DNA from: Gyrodactylus bullatarudis
Taxonomy: Eukaryota > Platyhelminthes > Monogenea > Gyrodactylidea > Gyrodactylidae
Assembly: GCA_012064415.1 (NCBI GenBank)
Contig: SSNU01000279.1
Location: 434,001 to 498,000, forward strand
Reading direction: 5' to 3'
Length of the DNA stretch: 64,000 nt
The position numbers and the translations under genes are program-made. Under the pieces are notes generated by a model, which made no database searches, was not told the DNA's origin, and saw only the letters and a list, made by a program, of their open reading frames with translations. Positions 55,922 to 64,000 of this stretch are shown here, in pieces (the stretch's first letter is position 1; every line of letters starts with the position of its first letter).

Positions 55922-58105
55922 TTTTATACCAAACGGTAGCAAATTAAATTCTGATCAGAATGGTATACCTTATTGGTATAAATCATTATTGTAAAATAAG
56001 TAAAAGAATATAAAATTGGTGTTGCTCTAAATGTGAATAACGAGCATTGAGTTATAAAGGATAATTACATGCTGTGGGGATTATAATTATCATTGCTAAT
56101 TACAGTTCATTTGAGGAAATGTTTCTAACTTGTTTGACCGTAACATTCATTCTTACTGAAACATTTCTCAAGCTTTCACCTTGTTGAAGCATCTCATGTA
56201 TTTGAATTTTTTGAAAAGCCTTTAATCGTTTCGCGTATGTCAGGGGATGACAGCACAGATGTGTGGGTGAAGGAGAAATTTTTCATCATCATGTATAAAC
56301 CTAATTTGTGTGTTCAAAAGAATTATTCGTTTAATCTCACGGGGTGAAATAAAAAAATAAATTTTTAGATATATCGATAATTTTTTCAGGGTTTGTGCAG
56401 AATTTTCCACAGATTCCAAAAATCTAATTTTTATAAAAATTTATCGAAAAAAAATTTAATATTTCCCAAAAAAACTGAAATTCGCAAAAATCCCAAATTA
56501 GATCACATATTTCTTCAAATTACTTGTCTAAAACGCAATTACACAATTAAACTAATTAGCTCATTGAAAAGAACGGAAAATTCTGCGTCTGATGAGGTAT
56601 ATTTCAATATGACGCGAAAAAATCTTCTTTTTTAAACCAGACGTTAAACTTGGAGTAGCTGTAAAAACTCACGAAAATTGTCATATTTTTCGGGTTTAAA
56701 AGCTCGCTAGAGCTCATATTTTCCATAAATCTCAGAGTGTTAAGACTCTATCCTATGCAAAATTTTGTGTTCTTTCTGATGGTCATATTTTTATTTCGAT
56801 ATCTTGTGAAATTCAAATAGATATGCACGGTTTAAGTCAATGGATCCATTCAAGAAATTAAATCAACCAATCAGAATCAAGCATAAAAATTCATTTATTT
56901 TCGAATCTATTGTATAAGGAATCTATTCTTGACCTTAAATTGACCAATCATTTTAAGGATTTATCTATTAGTCATAATTTAGAATCATTCTTATTGGTTT
57001 GTAACCTTCAAAAGTGACTGGAAATACATGACGTGATTTTTCTTTGACAAATGCCACCACGTGTTTACATCTGTACAAAAGATCCTAATAAATTCTGTTA
57101 TATTTGCGGATACTATTTCGGATTAAAACGAATGTACAGTATAACTGATTTACTTTGTCAAAAGATAGAAGATTATTTCAGGACGCCCATCATACGTAAC
57201 ACATCTTTTGTCCCTAATAAAATTTGTACATCATGTTATTCCAAAGTAACAAGCAGAAATCCGTGTTCAACAAGAAATCGAATAAAGATATGGTCAGAAC
57301 CTTTCTATCATCAAGAAGATTGTTACTTCTGTAATACTGTTCTCGTACCTTTTATGAAGCCCTCACAGCATGTAAGCATAGTATTTAACTTTTAAGCAAT
57401 ACCCTGTTACGAGAAGATGTCGAGATTTGAATATAAGAAATTTACGGCAAGTAAATGTGAATTCACCTTGTAAGCTCCCTTTCAGTTGTGAAATTTTCAA
57501 CTTATGTCATTTTCAAAGAGAGAACACTGATGATCCTTTGAGAAATGCGCATTTGGTTATAAATATATTTCTTTCACATATTTCTAAATTATGTCATGTT
57601 AGGATATTGAAGAGAGGTCAAAAATTAATGCTATAAATAATCCTAACTTTTAGTCTGCAATAGATTCATCTAGTATAAGATGCAATATGCAATGCATATT
57701 ATGGATAGACAAGTTTAAACAATTTTATACTAAAGATTTTACACAGAAATCATAAAAAAAGACCTTGTACCCTCTTTCCCTTTTCCCTTATTTGTACAAA
57801 TCATTTCTATGAATAAATATAAATGTTTCAATTTCAAAAAAAAAGACCCAAGTAATGAATAACTGATTGAAAATTAAATAAAGGAATGTCGGCATCGAAT
57901 TTTTCTTACTTTCAGTGTAAAATGTAAAAATTAAAAAAACAATGAACTGTAATTAGCAATGATAATTATAATCCCCACAGCATGTGATTATTCCTTATAA
58001 CTCAATGCTCGTTATTCACATTTAGAGCAATTTTAAATTCTTTTACTGATTTTGCAATACTGGTTTATACCATTCTGATCAGAATTTAATTTGGTATAAA
58101 AAATG
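55922..58105 (+). mobile_element. TIR-bounded segment (about 2.2 kb) carrying a cysteine-rich protein gene
   Basis: Near 55922-56115 and 57940-58105 are long inverted repeats (about 180 bp) with shared blocks TTAAATTCTGATCAGAATGG, GCTCTAAATGTGAATAACGA and CATGCTGTGGGGATTATAAT. Just outside both tips is TTTGAGAT (55914-55921, 58106-58113), a candidate 8-bp target duplication such as hAT or P-type elements make. No transposase domain is seen. The only recognisable gene inside is 57051-57636. It is either a non-autonomous element that has captured a gene or an undescribed element whose own protein is this one. Confidence 0.65.
57051..57636 (+). CDS. CYICG/DCYFC cysteine-rich protein, 186 aa, two exons
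   Basis: Exon 1 is 57051-57371, exon 2 is 57397-57636, joined across a 25-nt GT-AG intron. The protein has FCYICGYYFGLKR, then IT...YF, PNKICTSCYSKV, WSEPFYHQEDCYFC and, after the junction, HQYPVT. From memory this order (CYICG, PxxCxxC, W.EP..H..DCYFC, then K..YP) is found in a large family of uncharacterised arthropod proteins with probable zinc binding; no function is established that I know of. Without splicing, the frame runs into a stop straight after H; with it, the YP motif follows, as in the family, and 69 more codons stay open. The gene lies within a TIR-bounded segment. It could be decaying; expression is unknown. Confidence 0.65.
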
Positions 58106-58113
58106 TTTGAGAT

Positions 58114-58430
58114 ACCTGATAGACCTACTACTAAGTATGTTGATAGGACAAAAATATTATTTTTCCTCTGAAATATCAGGTGTGCCCTTCCCCACACGCC
58201 AAACCCGAAGGACAACTGTATTTTTTTTCGTTCTACACCAATAAAAATAACTCCATCTGATGCAGAATGAAAAGTTGTTACACTTGCCTAAATTTTATGC
58301 ATCAATATCATAATCGGTGAAAACTAGACAAGTTCAAAGTTGATATGATCGGGAAATTCCATTTTTAATCTGACCTTAGTTATGGACCCCCGTTTTTTCT
58401 TACCGATGACATCATATTATGTATATGTTA
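58114..58430. other. Intergenic stretch
   Basis: About 315 bp between two elements. Nothing seen. Confidence 0.4.
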
Positions 58431-59087
58431 CAGTGATTCTGGAAACTTATGTGAGTCTGCCGACTCCCTGAAAGTCTGTAGACTCCCTAATCTGAATACC
58501 GAGTTTCCAGATTCCCTGATTAGCTATTCACTAGTAACAGTGAATCTGGAAAATTTAGGAATTCTGCAGAATCCCTAGGCAACAATCAGTGAGTCTGCAG
58601 ACTCTCAGGGATTCTGGAAACTGTAATTCTAATTGTTCATTTGAAAACTTAAAATTTCATTTTTAAATTCATGTAACATGCAGCATGAATGTATTTCAAT
58701 GTTTTTGCGTTAACATTAATCTATTTGAAAATCTGTTATGACATCAAGAATAGTGTAAGATGCCCTTATTCAAAATTCGCATGAATTCGTCACTGCTGTC
58801 AAATCATATGAAGCCCTGGCTCTATATTTGAGCTAAATAAAATAAGTCTTAAACCAACAGTAATAATAACAAGACTCAGAAAATTTTTTTTAACTTTATT
58901 TTAAACTTATTTTTCAATTCTGAAAATACTTGTGTGTTCGGCTAAACACTAGCACTGACCAAGAACAGTGTATTTTATTCATATTAATGAAATTTTAGGG
59001 CTTAAAACTCAGTCGTTAAAATTAATAATAGATAGTTTCCAGAATCCCTGAGAGTCTGCAGACTCACATAAGTTTCCAGAATCACTG
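58431..59087. mobile_element. Tc1/mariner-type MITE, 657 bp, CAGTG termini
   Basis: Ends CAGTGATTCTGGAAAC and its complement, flanked by TA on both sides (58429-58430 and 59088-59089). The first about 35 bp (through ATGTGAGTCTGC) are a near-perfect TIR. Subterminal copies of GATTCTGGAAA and the palindrome GAGTCTGCAGACTC are scattered through the first 200 bp. No open frame; it would need a transposase from elsewhere. The resident Tc1 element at 2646-4189 has different ends and is not an obvious source. Confidence 0.85.
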
Positions 59088-59089
59088 TA

Positions 59090-59852
59090 ACACTGTATAT
59101 CAAAATATATGACCTACATATATGCTCTTATAAATTTTTTTATCTGAAATCTCATAACTCTTCTGATTATACCAATGTGCTTTATTTGTTTAATATAACT
59201 TACTTGTGAAATATGACTTAAATGAATTTTTGATGCTCTAATGAAAATGCAAAGCCTCACTAAATTAATTCTAATTTGTGTTGTATATGTTTACTTGAAA
59301 GTAATAGTGCATTGTAAAAAAATATTAAAATTAAATTGGAATTTTTTTTTGTTTTTAAAAGACATAAAAAGAGTTTAGTTTTTAGGTGATATTTCCAATT
59401 AGCTTTAAGTGTCTTGGTTAAAGTGTTGCTGTGAAAGACTTGGATTTCTACACTAATCTAGAATCTATTTTACAGTTAATCAATGCTACGATTCGTTACC
59501 TATGTTGTGAATATTTCAAATTTGTTAAAAACTATTCGAGAACATAGTGTCAAAAATGTATATCAAAAATATCCATTAACCTTGTGTACAATCATTCTCT
59601 TCAAGAGAATCTCTTGAAGACATCGAATCCTGAATAGAATGAATCCTTTCCTGTTTTCAAATGGTTTAATCAATTTGATTACAAGTCATTTTGAATATTG
59701 GATACGCTAATTGGATATTTGGTCTGATTGCAAAGAGAAGAGCATTAAAAACCATATTGTATTCCTTAGAAAGAGAAAAATATCATGCAAATCAGATTGA
59801 CAAATCAGGGAGTATGGATAAATTTTATTCTTTATTTTAATTCTCTAGAAAA
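59090..59852. other. Intergenic stretch
   Basis: About 760 bp of AT-rich DNA. I see no gene or clear repeat. Confidence 0.4.
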
Positions 59853-60020
59853 TTACAGGTCTGAAATTGATTTTTTTTCTTTCTTTTCCAACTTTCTGGC
59901 CATGAAATCTTTCCGACCTTTGTAATCAACATATTTTTCGATGGCAATAAAAGAAAATAGACCTGTAAGGTACAAGGAGAATCCCAAAGTAAACATTTTT
60001 TTGACCTCAAATTTGCTCAT
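59853..60020 (-). CDS. Small single-pass membrane protein, 55 aa
   Basis: Minus-strand frame of 56 codons with stop. It has a short basic N-terminus (MSKFEVKK), one hydrophobic helix at residues 9-27 (MFTLGFSLYLTGLFSFIAI), then a charged Lys/Arg/Glu-rich tail. The make-up (short, one helix, basic tail) resembles small mitochondrial inner-membrane assembly factors and SMIM-type proteins, but I cannot assign a family. The start codon is 147 bp from the divergent TMEM106 start, which supports a real gene using a shared promoter. The lack of an alternative longer frame and sensible composition favour coding; it is too small to be certain. Confidence 0.55.
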   Translation of the reverse strand: MSKFEVKKMFTLGFSLYLTGLFSFIAIEKYVDYKGRKDFMARKLEKKEKKSISDL

Positions 60021-60167
60021 TATATCTTATAATTTAATAGTAGGTATTATACAATGATTTGCAGCAAAAAATTTGCTGGCTTCAAAATTACGAATGCATA
60101 AAACGCTTTATTCTTCACTTTTTCTCCGTTCACTGTTGTTGTTTAAGTCTGCTTGTTATGAAATAAT
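60021..60167. promoter_or_regulatory. Probable bidirectional promoter between the 55-aa gene and TMEM106
   Basis: Only 147 bp separate the two start codons, which face away from each other. No TATA box stands out. Inferred from layout alone. Confidence 0.4.
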
Positions 60168-60789
60168 ATGAATTCAAAATCTCTAAAATGTCCTACATGT
60201 GAAGGAAAAGGATTTGTTGATGAAGGTAGGGTTTCTATTTCTAATCAGATTTATAGAGCTCGGAAAAGATTATATAGCTTTGGTTCCTATTGGATCCTTT
60301 AAACCCTCCAGAGTTGCTATAAAGATATTTTTAAGCTGTTTCTTTTGCTTGCTCATTTGTTTCCTGTTGACATTTTTCCTATTCCCCCGACAAATAATTC
60401 TAAATGATTTCAATGCAAAAAGCATTTCAAATAGTCCATCTGACCAAGACGTTTCAATGGTTCTAGCTCCAAGTTTCGCCATAATCAACCGAAACTATTA
60501 CGCAGTTCTGCCACAAAGTCTACAAGTTAGTGTTTATTACTTTGACACTACTCTCTTGGACTCATTTCAAATTATTAATCCCAAGAGCATCGAAATTCGA
60601 TCATCAGAATTTTGTACCTTTACAATCAATGTAACAGTTCCTGATGCAATGAGTTATTGTCATAAAAAGATGCATCATTTGCACTATGTCTTCTTAAAAT
60701 TTGACATTTATCTCAGGACTTTGGCTCTTGGACAGATTATAGAAACTCGTCTGGAGTCAGAGAAACAAATTGATTGTGCAATAGATTGA
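60168..60789 (+). CDS. TMEM106: TMEM106 family lysosomal membrane protein, 196 aa
   Basis: Exon 1 is 60168-60225, exon 2 is 60257-60789, with a 31-nt intron. TMEM106 proteins are type II membrane proteins of late endosomes and lysosomes. The spliced N-terminus MNSKSLKCPTCEGKGFVDEE carries the family's CPTC.G.G motif, then LGKDYIALVPIGSFKPSR (family: QLVALIPYSDQRLRPRR). A transmembrane helix spans about residues 41-62 and ends FFLFPR, as in the family. The luminal part has NRNYYAVLPQSLQV (family: NNNYYSVEV), NVT as a glycosylation site, and ends near the conserved DC. At 196 residues it is shorter than the vertebrate proteins (about 260). The frame reading through the intron would lose the CPTC motif, which decides for splicing. 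Convergent with ORC4, 81 bp away. Confidence 0.88.
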
Positions 60790-60870
60790 TTGAATGTAAA
60801 TGAACTTTATATTAGACATTTTTTTATAAATATAATAATATATCAGATCATGACGATAAGAAAATCTGAA

Positions 60871-62303
60871 TCAAGTAGCTTTACCAATGGTCAAGATGCC
60901 ATCTGATCTACTGTGCATCCAATGACGAACCTTTTCCGGACAATCACTGTTCAAATCAACTGCTTTCAAAATATCCTCATCAGTAACATTGCAGACCAGG
61001 TTCTTGATGAAATTTTAATGATTAACGATTCATTTGTATTATTACAAGATAAACAATAGTGTTAATTTAACACTGTTAAACTCACTAGAAAAGTGTTTGA
61101 TTTGAAATTCTTTATGGTTGTCTGGGTTAGAGGCTGGGAATCATTTTCAATGTTGATTCCTCTAAGAATAAAGTTTGCATCTATAAGCTTGCCAACTACT
61201 TTGAGGAGGATATTTCTATCGTAGTAGTAATTTGGACAATGATTACGACAGAATTTTTCATAGGAGGCGTAAAACTTTTCAAAGTTGATTGATTTATTAT
61301 TTGATGTTTGATGGAGTTTGAGTAGAATGACGATGATTATAATCTCAAGGGATGAAAGAACTTTGAGCTCATTCTCGAGAAAGGTTGGATTGGAATTCTT
61401 TAGGGTTTCAATGGCAAATTCTTTGTCCAACTGGAACTTTTTTGAGTTAGATTTATTTACGAGACTTGCCAAAAAATTGATGTAGGGAAAGAAGCTATTT
61501 GAGCCAAAAATACTTGATGTTTTCAGGGCCTCTTTAAACGATTCATCTTCCATTAACTCCATCACACTCTCATTCCAAATAGAAACTTGATTTTCACTGG
61601 GAAATTTAAAGTTTCGTTGGTTCTTGGCAAACTTTTTCCACTCCTCGCAATCATGAGTTTCTGGGAACATGAGATACGAATAAAAGAATAATTCCAAATT
61701 TGATGTATCCAAACTGTTAGTATTAAGACCTCGAAGGTAGATTTGACGATGGGAAAAGCGAGATTTGACTCTTTTTTCTAATATTTCAAGAATATCCAGG
61801 CGACAAGAAATTGCAATTATACAAATGGGAGTTGATTGAGAATTACAAAGATCTAGAATATTATAAAGAAATGATTGATTTTGATGAAGAGCGAATTGAT
61901 CGAATTCCTCAATCAAGAGTATGACTTTTAAATTGTTGTTTTTCATGGCTACTAGGCAAGAAGATAGTACTTCAATAAATGTATCGTTAGTGCAAATTCT
62001 TATGTTTAAACGTTGAGATAGATCTTCGGCTATTTTATAGACAGCCAAATTGTCAGTAATCTGAATTAATCCATTGAGTCTAATGGTGACAAAATCATCT
62101 GAGGTGGGAACACATTTTAGAGCTGAGTTAACCAAGAGAGTTTTCCCACTCCCTCTGTCTCCGCTAACAATAAGAGAGTTACTACTGTTATTATTTATGG
62201 TGTTTTGAATTATTTCTGAAATGATTTTATCGTTTTGATCATCGAATTTTATATAATGACCATTATACAATCTGTCTTTGATGAAATTTAATATTGAATC
62301 CAT
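60871..62303 (-). CDS. ORC4: Origin recognition complex subunit 4
   Basis: Exon 1 is 61086-62303, exon 2 is 60871-61002, intron 83 nt; 449 residues (human 436). ORC4 is an AAA+ subunit of the complex that marks replication origins and loads MCM in the nucleus. Seen: Walker A GDRGSGKT (residues 48-55), Walker B VILLIEEFD (127-135), and the highly conserved CRLDILEILEKRVKSRFSHR (167-186). The second exon gives DILKAVDLNSDCPEKVRHW, matching the winged-helix end of human ORC4. The first acidic residue of Walker B is Glu where human has Asp. Without the splice the frame stops within seven codons and lacks the conserved end. Start codon at 62303, 176 bp from a divergent neighbour. Confidence 0.95.
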
Positions 62304-62479
62304 GTTTCAAAATTGAATTGTTCAAAATTATTCAATTATTTGAAATCATATTTAATTAAAATACACTAGGGAAACTAGGATTTGTTTCGTCAATATCAAT
62401 GTTCGAAAAAATTTGTAAATTTTTTCTGCAATCACTACTAGTAATTTACTAGTCGATTGAATGTTTATATCAAGATAGG
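62304..62479. promoter_or_regulatory. Probable bidirectional promoter of ORC4 and the tyrosine-rich gene
   Basis: 176 bp between two divergent start codons. The sequence has no clear TATA box. Contains ACTAGTAATTTACTAGT, a short palindrome (about 62437-62453). Inferred from layout. Confidence 0.4.
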
Positions 62480-64000
62480 ATGACGATTTTTTCCGATTTT
62501 ATTTGTTGTGCGAAAAAGTCATTACTCTATTCTGAACCGTTGACAAACTTGAATCAATTGGATAAAAATACAGACCTCGATCTAATAGATGAATTTTCAC
62601 GACCTTCTCGTAATATTGAGCTACCACCTGTGCCCAAAAACGGTTCAATAGACAAGGAAACATTTAACCCACCCAATTTACCTCAGAAAAAGAGCAAGTT
62701 GATACTCATTAAACTCTTATATCTCATCTTTATTCCCTGATTTTTCAGATGACAATAACTACTATGCCACAGTCCCACTATCCTCAATTTACTATTGTAG
62801 CCTTAAAAAGGGCTCATCTCGATCAAGCATTTCTAAGAATATCTACAAAACCCCTGTAAGAGCAGCTAAAAGTTCAGATCAGAATTCAATCGATTACTAC
62901 AATGGCTATAGCATCAAGAATGATATCGTTGACTCAAATACTCTATCTTCCGATGCGTATAGTTGGATAAATAACAGGCGTACTCATGTAGATAATCAGA
63001 ATCCTTTGAAATATATTCGTCGTCTTATGAAGAAGGCAATTAAACATCATATAAAAACAGTTGATAACATGAATAATAGCTCTAAAGAAGAAAAGGCCGG
63101 CTCTGGGCAATACCGCCAAGTGGCTGTACGAGAGTCTATACCAAGTTTAAAAGCCAGAAATGCTTATCCAAATGCACTCTATTCAGAACCCTTGATGGGA
63201 ATTCCTGTGGAGATAAATGAAAACTCTCTCAACACCCTTAATAGTACCAACAACAATGATGTGAGCTTCTAATTGCAATTTTCTTTAATTACTCATTTCC
63301 TGAGAAACCTACGTATTTTCAACTAGACTGGTTTTTTTCTTGAATAATTTTATTAATATAATGCTATTTTCATTATTTGACACATTCTAGCAACTCTAGG
63401 CATCACTAAAAATAAAACGAATTTTATTGCTTGAATTTATCGTCACGTAATTATTAGAGTTCTGAATATTTTGGTCACTAGAGTGTCCAACTTTTTTTAC
63501 ACCTAAACTATAGTAATCTTATCATGAAGAGGATGAAATGATACCCGTGGGTTAATTGTACTCAGTTAGATTTACTCTCGTGTGTTGTTCCGAGGTAATA
63601 ACATTAGGATCATTATTTTTTGAAAATAATCAAAACAGATTACAAAAATTGAATTTTCTTCTACTCCCAATGACATTAATAAAAGTTTAAATGATACACT
63701 ATCTCTATAGTAATTATTGAATAATCCGACCCTTTCTCTAGTCAACTATGAACGGATATCAGAATACAAACGAATATGATCGAGTTTATTGCTACTCTCC
63801 GACATTGGTCAATTTATCAGCTGATGGAAATCAGGATTTACTCTATAATGGAATTGAGACCAATGAGTCAAGCAACGGTGTTCATTCTTTTAATAGACGC
63901 TTGAATTCTGTTGCTCCCTATGCTGTTTCAACTACAATCGTCTCCCTTAACACCATATCCAGTAACAAGAGAGTTCCTGTTAATGATTCTGACGCGTACA
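62480..64000 (+). CDS. Unrecognised tyrosine-rich, probably disordered protein, 3'-partial
   Basis: Exons: 62480-62693, 62749-63260, and 63742 to the window end. Exon 1 ends at a GC donor (A|GCAAGT) with acceptor TTTTTCAG at 62748; only this non-canonical donor keeps the frame. The frame stays open for about 328 codons and runs off the edge. I recognise no domain. The protein is rich in Ser, Asn and Tyr, with repeated YSEPL (LLYSEPLTNL, ALYSEPLMGI), NNYYATVPL, IYYC, DYYNGY and a proline stretch ELPPVPKN. These look like tyrosine-phosphorylation and SH2/SH3-binding sites, so a signalling adaptor is possible, but that is speculation. A basic patch (RRLMKKAIKHHIK) lies in exon 2. Start chosen as the first ATG after stops; divergent from ORC4. 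Confidence 0.7.
63261..63741 (+). other. Intron 2 of the tyrosine-rich gene
   Basis: 481 bp between donor GTGAGC and acceptor TTTCTCTAG. No other feature seen. Confidence 0.6.

Noticed and set aside
56393..56635. 80-codon frame inside the TIR-bounded segment
   Set aside because: Lys/Asn-rich, no transposase or other motif; not supported as coding.
62697..62740. Extension of the tyrosine-rich gene exon 1 to the stop near 62740
   Set aside because: The open frame continues only into a hydrophobic AT-rich intron end; the GC donor joins to a long open exon in phase.
1..64000. CRISPR arrays, rRNA, operons or bacterial features
   Set aside because: No regularly spaced short repeats or rRNA-like sequence; all genes have spliceosomal introns.

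Overview
This window is AT-rich, intron-rich animal DNA. The domain make-up (a PDZ/RGSL/C1/DH/PH RhoGEF as in insects and nematodes, a CYICG/DCYFC cysteine-rich protein, Penelope-like, Tc1, piggyBac and SINE elements) suggests an arthropod. A copepod such as a sea louse is my guess, not something the sequence proves. There are no prokaryotic features.

About 85% of the window is one plus-strand gene, positions 37 to 54770, already open at the left edge. I rebuilt 25 exons by splice sites and phase: they encode about 1,818 residues of a PDZ-RhoGEF/LARG/RhoGEF2-type protein (PDZ, RGS-like, C1, DH, PH, coiled-coil tail). The DH domain keeps its fold pattern but seems to lack the residues that contact the GTPase. 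Its introns run from 53 bp to over 12 kb, and the large ones are full of repeats.

The third intron (2475-15117) holds an intact Tc1-like element with long IR/DR ends, two minus-strand serpin genes, and two broken Penelope-like elements. The serpins share an identical 1.8-kb block (upstream DNA plus all core exons) but have different reactive-centre-loop exons; identity stops two bases inside the intron before that exon. Later introns hold an intact piggyBac-type element with TTAA ends (27946-30002), tRNA-derived SINE copies, foldback repeats and several MITE-like inverted repeats.

Right of the RhoGEF gene lies a TIR-bounded segment (55922-58105) carrying a cysteine-rich protein gene, then a CAGTG-ended MITE, then a compact cluster: a 55-aa membrane protein (-), TMEM106 (+), ORC4 (-) and an unrecognised tyrosine-rich protein (+, running off the right edge). 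Members are 80-180 bp apart and partly head to head.

The most unusual recurring signal is a class of very short introns (25, 27, 28, 31 and 32 nt) in the serpins, TMEM106 and the cysteine-rich gene. Each has GT-AG ends and each restores the reading frame of a recognisable family protein.
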